This document shows positions 1 through 8,751 of a DNA stretch of 64,000 bases, one piece after another; the first letter of the stretch is position 1, and each line of letters opens with the position of its first letter. The notes under the pieces were generated by a model. It ran no database searches. It had not been told where the DNA came from and saw only the letters and a list, made by a program, of their open reading frames with translations. The stretch is from Oceanicaulis sp. HTCC2633 (GTDB lineage: Bacteria > Pseudomonadota > Alphaproteobacteria > Caulobacterales > Maricaulaceae), in NCBI RefSeq assembly GCF_000152745.1, contig NZ_CH672428.1:368916-432915 (forward strand), given 5' to 3'. A program made the translations under genes and the position numbers.

Positions 1-461
1 ACATGGCCGCCATGGTAGAGCGTCGCCGCGCTCGACAGCAGGAACAGGATCGCGTGAAGATAGATCACGCTTTCCTGCAGCTTGGTGATCGAGACGCCGA
101 AGACATAGCGCTGCACGACGATCAGGCCGGTCACGAGAACAAGGCCCAGCGCCGCCCAGCGCACCATGTCCCCGACGGTCAGGGAGATCGCATCAAAGAG
201 CGCGATCAGACGTCTCAAGAGCTTTGAAACCGGCTGCGGCAGGCCTCTGAAACGCCCGTAGAGCGCGCTCAGAAGGGCGATGAGAAGAAACGGGCTCAGC
301 CCCAGACCGAGCCAGCCGAGCCCCGTGCCGGCCAGGGCGGCGACACCGCGCAGATGGGCGTCCAGAAGGGCGCCCACGGCTCCGCCGCTGATAGCGTCCA
401 CACCGAGCAACAGGACCGTGATCCCGATCAGGGCGAGCAACAGGAGGTCGGCGAGCTTCAT
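1..461 (-). CDS. dctQ: TRAP transporter small permease (DctQ), C-terminus cut by window edge
   Basis: Inner-membrane small permease of a tripartite ATP-independent periplasmic transporter; it pairs with a large DctM subunit, expected beyond the left edge. The visible 153 residues begin with a hydrophobic helix, have a second near residues 45-65 and a third near 105-120, followed by the family-typical stretch RYVFG..ITKLQESVIYLHA. The ATG lies 3 bases after the stop of dctP on the same strand, so the two are co-transcribed and probably translationally coupled. The end of the gene is missing. Read directly from the minus strand; family assignment rests on topology, motif and neighbour. Confidence 0.85.
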   Translation of the reverse strand, partial: MKLADLLLLALIGITVLLLGVDAISGGAVGALLDAHLRGVAALAGTGLGWLGLGLSPFLLIALLSALYGRFRGLPQPVSKLLRRLIALFDAISLTVGDMVRWAALGLVLVTGLIVVQRYVFGVSITKLQESVIYLHAILFLLSSAATLYHGGH

Positions 462-464
462 GGT

Positions 465-1586
465 CTAGCGACCAAGCACGAGTTCGCGGTTCTGATAATA
501 GGGCGCTTCGGACACATTGGCCCAGTCCCGTCCCAGACGGCGCGCTTCGCGATAGCTCTCATAGACGCGACGGCTGAGCGGATCGGCATTTGCCGTATCG
601 GCCACCACCTGTTCGGAAATGCGCCCGACTTCGCGCCAGATCTCTTCAGAGAACTGACGCAGCTGCACGCCATGCTCTCCCGTCAGGGTGCGCAAGGCGA
701 GGCCGTTCTGATAGGTGAATTCGGCGAGAGACTGGTTGTTGGCGGCGCGCGCTGCGGCGCGGACGATGGCCTGCTGATCGGCGGGCAGGGAGTCCCAGAC
801 GCCGCGATTCAGGCCGACGGCGAGCGCCGAGCCCGGCTCGTGGAAGCCCGGACCGTAATAATAGGGCGCCTCACGATAGAAGCCGAACGCCAGATCGTTC
901 CACGGGCCCACCCATTCGGTGGCGTCGATCGCGCCCGATTGCAGGGATTGATAGATCTCGCCGCCCGACAGCGCCACGGCGGCGCCGCCAAGCTCGCGCA
1001 GCACTGAACCGCCCAGACCCGGAATGCGCATGCGCAGGCCGCGGAAATCCTCGAGCGTGTTCACCTCGCGCTTGAACCAGCCGCCCATCTGGTGGCCCGA
1101 ATTGCCGGCCTGGAAGGCGATCAGGCCGAACTGGCCGGACAACTCCTCCCAGAGCTCCTGACCGCCGCCATATTCGACCCAGCCCATGATTTCATGGGCG
1201 GTCATGCCCATGGGGACGGCGCAATAGAAGTTGAAGGCGGGCGAGCGGCCCTGCCAGTAGTATTCCGCGCCATGATACATGTCTGCGACGCCGTTCGAGA
1301 CTGCGTCGAAGACCTCGAACGCGCCGACGATCTCGCCTGCGCCATAGACCTCGACGTCCAGAGCGCCGCCGCTCATCTCGGTGATGAATTGCGCGGTGCG
1401 CTCCGCCGCCGAACCCAGTCCCGGAAATCCGGTGGGCCAGGTGGTGACCATGCGCAAACGGCGCGTGCGATTGCGGTTCACCGCCGGGGCGGCCGGAGCG
1501 CTCTGCGCGCCATTTTCCTGAGAACAGGCCGATGCGGCGCCAGCGGCGACCACCGCCGCGCCGGACAGGAATGTACGACGATCCAT
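465..1586 (-). CDS. dctP: TRAP transporter substrate-binding protein (DctP/TakP type)
   Basis: Periplasmic solute-binding protein of 373 residues that delivers a small organic acid to the DctQM permease. The N-terminus has a twin-arginine motif (RRTF, residues 3-6), a hydrophobic run and a lipobox-like AASAC ending at Cys21, so it may be Tat-exported and lipid-anchored. Internal motifs such as GAIDATEWVGP and the Trp/Tyr-rich segment after it resemble the 2-oxo-acid/lactate-binding TakP branch more than C4-dicarboxylate DctP. A strong Shine-Dalgarno (GGGGGAGG) precedes the ATG. It is first in a two-gene unit with dctQ. The exact substrate cannot be read from sequence. Confidence 0.9.
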   Translation of the reverse strand: MDRRTFLSGAAVVAAGAASACSQENGAQSAPAAPAVNRNRTRRLRMVTTWPTGFPGLGSAAERTAQFITEMSGGALDVEVYGAGEIVGAFEVFDAVSNGVADMYHGAEYYWQGRSPAFNFYCAVPMGMTAHEIMGWVEYGGGQELWEELSGQFGLIAFQAGNSGHQMGGWFKREVNTLEDFRGLRMRIPGLGGSVLRELGGAAVALSGGEIYQSLQSGAIDATEWVGPWNDLAFGFYREAPYYYGPGFHEPGSALAVGLNRGVWDSLPADQQAIVRAAARAANNQSLAEFTYQNGLALRTLTGEHGVQLRQFSEEIWREVGRISEQVVADTANADPLSRRVYESYREARRLGRDWANVSEAPYYQNRELVLGR

Positions 1587-1646
1587 GGTTCCTCCCCCTT
1601 GGATGGCCTGATTATGGTTCAGGTCCTCATCCGGTGTTGCGTCTGA

Positions 1647-2393
1647 TCAATCGTGCGCGTCCCCGGGCGGCTGCAATATGCGCCAGCCTTCAGGTTCAAG
1701 CACTTCAAGCGGTTTGTACTGAGCCTTGTAGTCCATTTTCGGACTGCCTTGCACCCAATATCCCAGATACACGAACGGCAGGTTTTCCGCCTTCGCCCTT
1801 TCCACGTGGTCCAGAATGATATGGGCCCCGAGGCTGTCCTTCGCGCGTTCCGGCGCAAAGAAGCTGTAGACCAGAGAGAACCCGTCGATCAGCCGGTCAA
1901 CGAGAACGCAGGCGATGAGCTGGCCTGCGCTATCGCGGTATTCCACCAGTTCGGTCTGTTCCGACCCGTCCTCGACCATCGACGCGAAGTCGAAGAAATC
2001 CATCCCCGCCATGTCGCCGTCGCCATGACGCGTATTGAGATAGCGGCTCAGAAGCGCGAACTGCTCGGGCATGGCTTCGGCCGGACGCGCCATACGCAAG
2101 AGGTCCGCATTCCGCCGGGACACCCGGCGTTGGGTGCGCGAGGGTTCGAAGTCGGCGACCGGAATGCGCGCCGACTTGCACGCCGAACACAGCTCGCAGG
2201 CCGGACGGTAGAGAATGGACTGGGACCGCCGAAAGCCGGCATGGGTGAGGATGTTGTTCAGATGCGCGGTCTGGTCATTGTCCACGCGCGTGAAGATCTT
2301 CCGCTCCATCCGGCCCTCGAGATAGGGGCAGGGCGTCGGCGCCGTCAGGAAGAACGGCAATTGACGGGTGGCGAACGGTCGGGTCACGGACAT
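1647..2393 (-). CDS. bpt: Aspartate/glutamate leucyltransferase (N-end rule aminoacyl-tRNA-protein transferase)
   Basis: Transfers leucine from Leu-tRNA to N-terminal Asp or Glu of proteins, making them substrates for ClpS/ClpAP; cytoplasmic. The 248 residues match the Bpt/Ate family throughout: CPYLEGR near residue 22, the paired-cysteine motif RPACELCSACKSARIP around residues 64-79, and the C-terminal GYWVQGSPKMDYKA(Q)YKPLE signature. Length is typical. It stands alone between dctP and the SLC13 permease, all on the minus strand, with short gaps; no partner clpS is in view. Confidence 0.93.
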   Translation of the reverse strand: MSVTRPFATRQLPFFLTAPTPCPYLEGRMERKIFTRVDNDQTAHLNNILTHAGFRRSQSILYRPACELCSACKSARIPVADFEPSRTQRRVSRRNADLLRMARPAEAMPEQFALLSRYLNTRHGDGDMAGMDFFDFASMVEDGSEQTELVEYRDSAGQLIACVLVDRLIDGFSLVYSFFAPERAKDSLGAHIILDHVERAKAENLPFVYLGYWVQGSPKMDYKAQYKPLEVLEPEGWRILQPPGDAHD

Positions 2394-2430
2394 CCTCTGC
2401 GCGTTACGAGTCGAGCCAGTCTAACCTGAG

Positions 2431-4272
2431 CTAGGTCAGCGTGAAACTGATCGCCACCAAAACCGTGAAGGCCAGCCAGATCAAGACAGCGAGCGGCGCG
2501 CCGGCGCGAATGAAGTCGGCGAACCGGTATTTGCCGGGCCCCATGACCAGAAGATTGGTCTGATAGCCGATCGGGGTGGCGAAGCAGGTGTTGGCGGCGA
2601 ACAGCACCGTCAAGGCGAACAGGTGCGGGTCTGCGCCCACCGAATTGGCCGCCGTGACTGCGATGGGTGTGAACAGGATCGCAGTGGCGTTGTTGGAGAG
2701 CACGTTGGTCAGCACCATCACCAGGAAGAACAGCGCAGAGACTAGCGCCGTCGTTCCGAGGGGTGAGAACACATGCACCACGCCCATGGCGAGCACGGTG
2801 GCGCCGCCGGTCGCTTCCATCGCTGTTCCAAGGGCGAACGCCGATCCGATGAGCAGGTAGAGCTTGAGGTCGAAGGCGCGAGCGGCCTGGCGCACATTCA
2901 GACATCCCGTGCCGATCATCGCGGCGGCGCCGATAAGCGACGCGGCCACAATGGGCAGGATGCCGGTGGAAGCGGTGAGTATGACGCCCGCCAGAATGAG
3001 CCGGGCGATCGAGGCCTTGCGGATGTCGGGCAGGTCTGACGTCGCCCAGTCCATCAGCAGCACGTCCCGGTCCAGACGCAAGCGACGCATGGCGTCCGCG
3101 CCGCCGAACAGCAAGAGGACATCGCCAGCCTCGAGACGGATTTCCCCCAGCTTCGCCCGGATCATGCGCGAGCGGCGCTGCACGCCCAGCACGATGGCGC
3201 CCACCGCGTGACGGAACCCGATCTGACGCACGGTGCGGCCGATCAGGCGTGAGCCGGGAGACACCACCGCTTCTGTCAGAGCCAGGCGTTCGCCCCGGGT
3301 GGGCAGGTCGGCGGGGCCGGCCGAGCGCAGAACGCCCTCAACAAATTCGGCCCGGCTCGAGAGCAGTTCGGTCAGTTTCTTGCGCGTCGCCGCAATGATG
3401 ATGAGATCACCCTGCTTGAGCTCGATCTCGTCAAAGGGCGGCAGGAAGGCGTCCTCTCCGCGCTGGATCATGCGCACGGTGATGTCGCCCAGCTCGGTGA
3501 ACATGCCGGCGACCGGTTTGGCGCCGATCATGGGGTGACCGGCCGTGACTTCGATCTGGGCGATATACTGCTTGCCGGGGGAGCCGCCCTTGTCGTCCTC
3601 GGCTTCCTCCCGCTCGGGCAAGAGTCGGGGCATGATGAAGGTGATGTAGAGTATGCCCACCACAGAGAGGATCATGCCGATGCGGCCCGGCTCGAAGAAG
3701 CCCAGCTTCTCCCCCGTGGTCGCCAGCAGGCTGTCCGCCACAAGAAGGTTGGTGGACGAGCCGATCAGCGTGGTCATGCCCGCGAAGATGCACACAAAGC
3801 TGAGCGGCATCATGAAGATGGACGCCGACCCTCCCATCCGCGCCGCCACAGCGCCCAGAATGGGAATGAACATCACCACGACAGGCGTATTGTTGATGAA
3901 GGCGGAGACCCCGAAGACCAGCGCGAACAGCGTGATGATGGTCAGCTTGGGCCGCACGTCGAACATCGACAGAAGCGTCCGGGTCGGTCCGTCCAGCGCG
4001 CCGGTGTGGAAGATGCCCTGACCCACGACGAGCAGCGCCATGATGGTCAGAAGCGCCGGATTGGCGAATCCGGCCAGCAGCGTGGCGGCTGTGGGCGCAT
4101 CCGGCGCGCCGAAGAACTCGAAGAAGACAAGAGCGACGCACAGGATCACCACCGAGACCAGCTCGAGGGCGAACTTTTCCCAGCAGTAAAAGACGATGGC
4201 TCCGCAAACGCCGAGCAGTACCGCCCACATCCGCCAGTCCGAAAGGACCGAAAGATCGTCCATGCCTGTCAC
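2431..4272 (-). CDS. SLC13-family permease with two TrkA_C (RCK_C) domains
   Basis: Inner-membrane sodium- or proton-coupled anion permease of 613 residues (divalent anion/sodium symporter fold). An N-terminal set of hydrophobic helices contains the first half-site SSTNLLV (about residues 170-180). Two soluble RCK_C-like segments lie near residues 235-305 and 325-400 and probably sense a ligand. A second helix bundle carries IGYQTNLLV near residue 575, the matching half-site. This architecture is common in bacterial SLC13 proteins annotated for sulfate, citrate or dicarboxylates; substrate not determinable here. A large hairpin separates it from motB upstream. Confidence 0.88.
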   Translation of the reverse strand: MTGMDDLSVLSDWRMWAVLLGVCGAIVFYCWEKFALELVSVVILCVALVFFEFFGAPDAPTAATLLAGFANPALLTIMALLVVGQGIFHTGALDGPTRTLLSMFDVRPKLTIITLFALVFGVSAFINNTPVVVMFIPILGAVAARMGGSASIFMMPLSFVCIFAGMTTLIGSSTNLLVADSLLATTGEKLGFFEPGRIGMILSVVGILYITFIMPRLLPEREEAEDDKGGSPGKQYIAQIEVTAGHPMIGAKPVAGMFTELGDITVRMIQRGEDAFLPPFDEIELKQGDLIIIAATRKKLTELLSSRAEFVEGVLRSAGPADLPTRGERLALTEAVVSPGSRLIGRTVRQIGFRHAVGAIVLGVQRRSRMIRAKLGEIRLEAGDVLLLFGGADAMRRLRLDRDVLLMDWATSDLPDIRKASIARLILAGVILTASTGILPIVAASLIGAAAMIGTGCLNVRQAARAFDLKLYLLIGSAFALGTAMEATGGATVLAMGVVHVFSPLGTTALVSALFFLVMVLTNVLSNNATAILFTPIAVTAANSVGADPHLFALTVLFAANTCFATPIGYQTNLLVMGPGKYRFADFIRAGAPLAVLIWLAFTVLVAISFTLT

Positions 4273-4321
4273 TCTTGCCGCACGCGGATTCGCGCCAAAG
4301 GCTTCAGGTTAACGTCTTTGC

Positions 4322-4355
4322 GCCCGGATGCGAGCGTCAAGCGCTGCATCCGGGC
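4322..4355 (-). terminator. Strong stem-loop between motB and the SLC13 gene
   Basis: Perfect 10-bp stem GCCCGGATGC / GCATCCGGGC; the loop can extend pairing by a further AGCG/CGCT with one bulged base. Neither side has a T-run, so it is either a weak or Rho-assisted terminator behind motB or a transcript-stabilising hairpin. Confidence 0.45.
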
Positions 4356-4372
4356 CAATCGGGTGTGGAGGG

Positions 4373-5284
4373 CTAGAGGGAGTGACCCGGCGGTATGGCG
4401 GGCGCTTCACGCAGCAGCGTGATCGACAGGCGTCGATTGCCCGGCAGATAGGGATCGTCGGGGAAGAGCGGCTCGGCGCCGGCCTTGCCGCGGACTTCCG
4501 CAATCCGGTGATCGGGAATGCCGGCCTCGGTCATGATGTTCAGCGCGGCGTTGGCGCGCGCGGAGGACAATTCCCAGTTGGACACGCCGCCGACCGGAGC
4601 CGGGCTGGCGTCGGTATGGCCGGAAATCGTGATCCGGTTCGGCAGGCGCAGGACGATCTCGGAGATCGTGCGCAACAGCACGCGGGCGCGGCTGTTGGGT
4701 TCGATCGCGCCCGGCTCGAACATCGGGCGGCCTTCCTGGTCGATCAGCTGGATGCGCAGTCCTTCAGGCGTTTCCTCGATGAGGACATGACGCGACAGCT
4801 CGGCGAGTTCGGGCATGTCCTGCAGCGCCTGACGCAGGGATTGCTCGGCGCTTGCGAATTGCGCCGCTTCACGACGCGCGACGGCGCTGGCGAGGGCGTC
4901 AGAGGACGCCTCGGGCTGGCCGCCGGCTGCGCCTGAGGCCTGATCGGCCTCCTGTTCGCGCGAGACATCCTGTTCGGAGCGGGGCGCGAGGCGTTCAACG
5001 ATGGAGGAGGAACCCGATCCCCGCGCGCCGTCATCGCCAAAGCTGGTGCCGCCCAGAACGCCGCCCGAACCGGACGTGGTGCGGCTGACGCTTGCGGGTG
5101 CGAAATAGTCCGCGATGCCCTGACGCTGTTCGGGTTCTGTGTTATTGATCAGCCACATCATGAGGAAGAACGCCATCATTGCCGTCACGAAGTCGGCATA
5201 GGCGACCTTCCAGGCGCCGCCATGGTGACCATGGCCGCCGCCCTTCTTGACTTTCTTGATGACGATCGGTTGATCCGAACTCAT
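4373..5284 (-). CDS. motB: Flagellar motor stator protein MotB
   Basis: Stator subunit that anchors MotA/MotB to peptidoglycan and couples proton flow to flagellar rotation. The 303-residue form starting at the second ATG (MSSDQPIV) is preferred over one 14 codons upstream because it gives the usual basic cytoplasmic tail and a GGTGGG-like ribosome site. A single transmembrane helix follows (AYADFVTAMMAFFLMMWLI, with the catalytic Asp in YADF), then a linker and an OmpA-like peptidoglycan-binding domain (ISGHTDASP, about residues 200-300). motA is not adjacent. A TTTAACC half-site resembling a CtrA box lies about 50 bases upstream, which would fit a Caulobacter-like flagellar hierarchy but is weak evidence. 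Confidence 0.93.
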   Translation of the reverse strand: MSSDQPIVIKKVKKGGGHGHHGGAWKVAYADFVTAMMAFFLMMWLINNTEPEQRQGIADYFAPASVSRTTSGSGGVLGGTSFGDDGARGSGSSSIVERLAPRSEQDVSREQEADQASGAAGGQPEASSDALASAVARREAAQFASAEQSLRQALQDMPELAELSRHVLIEETPEGLRIQLIDQEGRPMFEPGAIEPNSRARVLLRTISEIVLRLPNRITISGHTDASPAPVGGVSNWELSSARANAALNIMTEAGIPDHRIAEVRGKAGAEPLFPDDPYLPGNRRLSITLLREAPAIPPGHSL

Positions 5285-5368
5285 ATCCACCCACCTTCGG
5301 CTTTTCTGGCGGACACCTTGGCGCAACAGGGTTAAATCTGCGTTGTCAAAACGAATCAGGAGTGAAAT

Positions 5369-5839
5369 TTGTCACTGTTCGAGCGCGAATTCCGTGATTG
5401 CCTTGGCCGCTTCGCGACCGGAGTGGCCCTGATCACGGTTATGGATGAAGGGGCTGCGCGGGCGATGACGATCAATTCGTTCGCCTCTGTGTCCCTGGAT
5501 CCGCCGCTGATCCTCTGGTCGCTCGCCAAGGATAGTCATCGCTATGATCGCTTCCTGAATGCGCAGAACTTCGCCGTGAACATCCTCGCGGCCGATCAGG
5601 CGGATCTGTCCGCCGCCTGTGCGCGCAATGACGATCTTCACGCCAATGGAGGCCAGTGGACGCTGGCGGACAATGGCGCGCCCCTGCTCAAGGACGCGAT
5701 TGCGCGTTTTGAATGCCGTCGCCATGCCGTCATGCCTGGCGGCGACCATGAGATCATTCTGGGCGAAGTGCTGAACGTGGACCGGCCGCGGGATGCAGAA
5801 GCGCTGGTTTTCGTTCGTTCGGGTTACAAGCAGATCTGA
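5369..5839 (+). CDS. Flavin reductase-like domain protein
   Basis: 156-residue FMN-binding split-barrel protein of the flavin reductase family, which reduces FMN/FAD with NAD(P)H, often for a partner monooxygenase. Diagnostic stretches are RFATGVALIT near residue 14, MTINSFASVSLDPPL, and FAVNILA. The start is a TTG: an AGGAG sits six bases upstream and no in-frame ATG gives a complete N-terminus. Only 9 bases separate it from the cupin gene. No monooxygenase lies nearby, so the electron acceptor is unknown. Confidence 0.85.
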   Translation: MSLFEREFRDCLGRFATGVALITVMDEGAARAMTINSFASVSLDPPLILWSLAKDSHRYDRFLNAQNFAVNILAADQADLSAACARNDDLHANGGQWTLADNGAPLLKDAIARFECRRHAVMPGGDHEIILGEVLNVDRPRDAEALVFVRSGYKQI

Positions 5840-5848
5840 GACCGCATC

Positions 5849-6238
5849 ATGTTCGCAGACGTCAAACGCCTAGAGGCCGAGTTCGCCCAAATCCACGAGC
5901 ACTGGTCGCCGCGGGTCATCGCCCGTGTCAATGACCAGTATGTCAAGCTCGCCAAGCTCAAGGGCGAGTTTGTCTGGCATGATCATGCGCACGAGGACGA
6001 GTTGTTCTTCATCGTGAAGGGACGGCTCGAGATGCAATATGAGGACAGGAGTGTGGCCCTGTCCGAAGGCGACATGCATGTCGTTCCCAAAGGCGTCCAG
6101 CACAATCCCGTCGCGCAAGAGGAATGCTGGGTCATGCTGGTCGAGCCGGTCGAGACCAAGCACACAGGCGATGTCATGGCGGACAAGACCCGCAGTCTGG
6201 ACGAGCAATTGGCCGGTAGCGGCCTTGAAGGAGCATAA
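5849..6238 (+). CDS. Small cupin-domain protein
   Basis: 129-residue single-domain cupin. The two conserved motifs are visible: HDHAHEDELFFIVKGRLEM (metal-ligand His residues and Glu) and GDMHVVPKGVQHNP (last His). Such proteins bind a metal and may be small-molecule enzymes or sensors; none of this fixes a substrate. It lies between a flavin reductase and a hydroxyacid dehydrogenase with gaps of 9 and 1 bases, which suggests shared regulation and perhaps one catabolic route. Confidence 0.85.
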   Translation: MFADVKRLEAEFAQIHEHWSPRVIARVNDQYVKLAKLKGEFVWHDHAHEDELFFIVKGRLEMQYEDRSVALSEGDMHVVPKGVQHNPVAQEECWVMLVEPVETKHTGDVMADKTRSLDEQLAGSGLEGA

Positions 6239-6239
6239 A

Positions 6240-7109
6240 ATGGCGGTTGTCGCATTCCTGGGTCTTGGCGTGATGGGGTTCCCCATGGCGGGGCATCTGA
6301 GTAAGGCCGGACACGACGTGCGGGTCTGGAACCGGACCGCCGCCAAGGCGAGAGACTGGGCGACGAGGTATGACGGCGCGGCCTGCGACTCTGTGGAAGC
6401 GGCGGTCGATGGCGCCGATTGCGTCTTCATGTGCCTGGGTGACGATCCAGATGTGCGTGTGGTGGCGGATCTGGCCTTGCCTGCCATGAAGTCGGGCGCG
6501 GCGCTGGTCGATCACACCACGGCGTCCGCCGAACTGGCGCGTCAACTCGCTGAAACGGCGAAAGTGATGGGCATCGGGTTCCTCGACGCGCCGGTCTCCG
6601 GCGGTCAGGCGGGCGCCGAGAATGGCCAGTTGTCGATCATGTGCGGCGGCGAGACGGAGGTGTTCGCGAAGGCCGAAGCGATCATGAGCTGTTACGCCAA
6701 GGCCATGGTCCACGCCGGACCGGCAGGCGCAGGCCAGCTGACAAAGATGGTCAATCAGATCTGCATCGCCGGTGTGGTGCAAGGGCTGGCCGAGGGCCTT
6801 CACTTCGCCAAGCGCGCGGGACTTGATCCGGAAACAGTGATCTCCGCAGTCTCGAAGGGCGCTGCTCAAAGCTGGCAGATGGAGAACCGCTGGCAGACCA
6901 TGGTCAACGGTGAATTCAATTTCGGATTTGCAGTGAACTGGATGCGCAAGGATCTTCGCATTGCGCTCGAAGAGGCGCGCAGCAATGGTGCGCGCCTGCC
7001 GGCGGCAGCGCTGGTTGATCAGTTCTATGCCGAGATCGAGGCCATGGGCGGGGATCGCTGGGACACTTCCAGCCTGATCGCCCGTCTGGAAAACGCCGAT
7101 CGGACCTGA
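6240..7109 (+). CDS. NAD(P)-dependent beta-hydroxyacid dehydrogenase (3-hydroxyisobutyrate dehydrogenase-like)
   Basis: 289-residue oxidoreductase with an N-terminal Rossmann motif (GLGVMGFPMAGHL), the family substrate motif DAPVSGG near residue 118, and the helical C-terminal domain containing the catalytic-lysine segment GAGQLTKMVNQ. Family members oxidise 3-hydroxyisobutyrate, tartronate semialdehyde or related beta-hydroxyacids. The ATG at 6240 is chosen because AAGGAG precedes it and the Rossmann fold begins there; the longer open frame upstream runs through the cupin gene. A separate, better mmsB candidate lies at 13616, so this paralogue may act on another acid. Confidence 0.87.
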   Translation: MAVVAFLGLGVMGFPMAGHLSKAGHDVRVWNRTAAKARDWATRYDGAACDSVEAAVDGADCVFMCLGDDPDVRVVADLALPAMKSGAALVDHTTASAELARQLAETAKVMGIGFLDAPVSGGQAGAENGQLSIMCGGETEVFAKAEAIMSCYAKAMVHAGPAGAGQLTKMVNQICIAGVVQGLAEGLHFAKRAGLDPETVISAVSKGAAQSWQMENRWQTMVNGEFNFGFAVNWMRKDLRIALEEARSNGARLPAAALVDQFYAEIEAMGGDRWDTSSLIARLENADRT

Positions 7110-7114
7110 CGCTC

Positions 7115-8122
7115 ATGCGCCTGATTGAAGTCACCTTTCCCGATGGCGAGAAAGTCCAGCCGATCCTCAAGGCCACCTTGAAGACCAATCCGCTCGACCA
7201 TCGCCTGACCGAGCCGGACAATCAGGGCAAGCGCCTGTTGCGCCTGACGTTTCGGGACGGGGATGGACAAAAGGCGATCGATGCTGTCCAGGCCATTCTG
7301 GAGGGCGAGCAGAACTGGCGGCTCGTCGTCATACCTATCGAGGCGAGCGTGCCGCGCCTTGAGGAAAACCCTGACGAGGAGACTCGCACAAAGCGTCGTC
7401 TGGCGTTGCGCGAGGAGATGTATCAGGACATCGCCAAGGGCGCCGAGATCAATTCCGACTTCCTGATGCTGACCGCGCTGTCCACGGTCGTGGTGGTGTT
7501 CGGCCTGTCTGCAGACAATGTCGCCGCGGTGATCGGGGCCATGGTGATCGCGCCGCTGCTGGGGCCCATCCTCGCCTTTTCCTTCGGATCCGCCCTGGGT
7601 GATCTGGCCTTGATGCTGAAAGCGGCGAAGACGGCTGTCACGGGCCTCGCCCTGGGGCTGGCGCTCAGTTTCGTGGTGGGGCTGATCTACGAACCCAATC
7701 TGTTTTCTGACGAGCTGATGAGCCGCACCGTGGTGGGACCTGACTCCGCAGCGCTCGCCTTGGCCGCGGGCGCGGCCGCCGCCTTGTCGATCGCGACCGG
7801 TCTGCCGGCCGCGCTCGTGGGCGTGATGGTGGCGGTGGCGCTGTTGCCGCCGGCCTCCGCTGCAGGCTTGCTCGCGGGCAGCGGGGCGTGGGAGCTGGCC
7901 GGGCGGGCGACCCTGCTCCTGTCGATCAATGTGGTGGCGGTCAATCTCAGCGCGCTCATGGTCTACTATTTCAAGGGCGTGAGGCCGCGCACCTGGCTGG
8001 AGCGCCGATCCGCCAAGCGCTCGGTTTATGTGAATGCGGGCGTCTGGATCACCCTGATCGTGATCCTGTCTGCGCTGGCGGCCCATTTCGCGGCGACGGG
8101 CGGTGAGGGTGTCCAGCTATGA
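7115..8122 (+). CDS. DUF389 membrane protein (TIGR00341 family)
   Basis: 335-residue multi-pass membrane protein. An N-terminal soluble segment of about 120 residues is followed by roughly six helices, with the family-typical NSDFLMLTALSTVVVVFGL and VIGAMVIAPLLGPILA in the first two. DUF389 proteins are widespread and of unknown function. The gene follows the dehydrogenase by 5 bases and overlaps the next gene by four (ATGA), so translation of the two membrane proteins is probably coupled. Confidence 0.85.
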   Translation: MRLIEVTFPDGEKVQPILKATLKTNPLDHRLTEPDNQGKRLLRLTFRDGDGQKAIDAVQAILEGEQNWRLVVIPIEASVPRLEENPDEETRTKRRLALREEMYQDIAKGAEINSDFLMLTALSTVVVVFGLSADNVAAVIGAMVIAPLLGPILAFSFGSALGDLALMLKAAKTAVTGLALGLALSFVVGLIYEPNLFSDELMSRTVVGPDSAALALAAGAAAALSIATGLPAALVGVMVAVALLPPASAAGLLAGSGAWELAGRATLLLSINVVAVNLSALMVYYFKGVRPRTWLERRSAKRSVYVNAGVWITLIVILSALAAHFAATGGEGVQL

Positions 8123-8751
8123 ATGTCGCCTTCGTGTTCCTGACTCTGAACTATATCGGCATCTTCGTGTTCGCCCTCTCAGGCGGAATCCTTTCGGCGC
8201 GCAAGCATCTCGATCCGTTCGGCGCCGCCGTGATCGGCGCTGTCACCGGCATGGGCGGCGGCACGCTGCGCGACATGCTGCTGGGGAGGTTGCCGGTCTA
8301 CTGGATCGATGCGCCGCATTATCTTCTGCTCGCGCTCGCGGGCGGCGTGATTGGCTATTACGGCTCCGAACTCGTGCGGGGTGAAGAGGGCGCGCGCTAT
8401 CGCGCCCTTGTCTGGGCGGACGGCGCGGGACTGGCGGTGTTCTGCGTGCTGGGCGCCCAGGCGGGCCTGACGGCGGGCGCGCACTGGACCATTGCGTTGG
8501 TGACGGGGGTGATGAGCGCCGCATTCGGCGGGCTGGTGCGCGACATCATCGTCAATGATGTGCCGCTGATCCTTCGCGCGGACGTGTATGCGCTCGCGGC
8601 GCTTTTTGGCGCGTCGGTCTATGTGGGCGCCGTCTCTCTGGATGTTCCGACCGGCGCCGCGGCTGTCGGGGCCGCCCTCGCAGCGTTTGTGCTGCGGGGT
8701 TGCGCAATCCAGTTCAGATGGTCGATCCCGCCGATCGGACGCGTGGACTAG
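8119..8751 (+). CDS. Trimeric intracellular cation (TRIC) channel family protein (UPF0126)
   Basis: 210-residue membrane protein made of two homologous three-helix repeats, as in bacterial TRIC/YicG proteins. Each repeat has the glycine-rich motif expected for the pore helices: MGGGTLRDMLLG in the first and FGGLVRDIIVNDVP in the second. Prokaryotic TRIC proteins form monovalent cation channels; the physiological role here is unknown. It overlaps the DUF389 gene at its start. Its TAG stop shares the tetranucleotide CTAG with the stop of the convergent zinc-ribbon gene. Confidence 0.85.
   Translation: MNVAFVFLTLNYIGIFVFALSGGILSARKHLDPFGAAVIGAVTGMGGGTLRDMLLGRLPVYWIDAPHYLLLALAGGVIGYYGSELVRGEEGARYRALVWADGAGLAVFCVLGAQAGLTAGAHWTIALVTGVMSAAFGGLVRDIIVNDVPLILRADVYALAALFGASVYVGAVSLDVPTGAAAVGAALAAFVLRGCAIQFRWSIPPIGRVD

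Noticed and set aside
5330-5336. Full CtrA box upstream of motB
   Set aside because: Only one half-site (TTTAACC) is present; the second half does not match TTAA at the required spacing.
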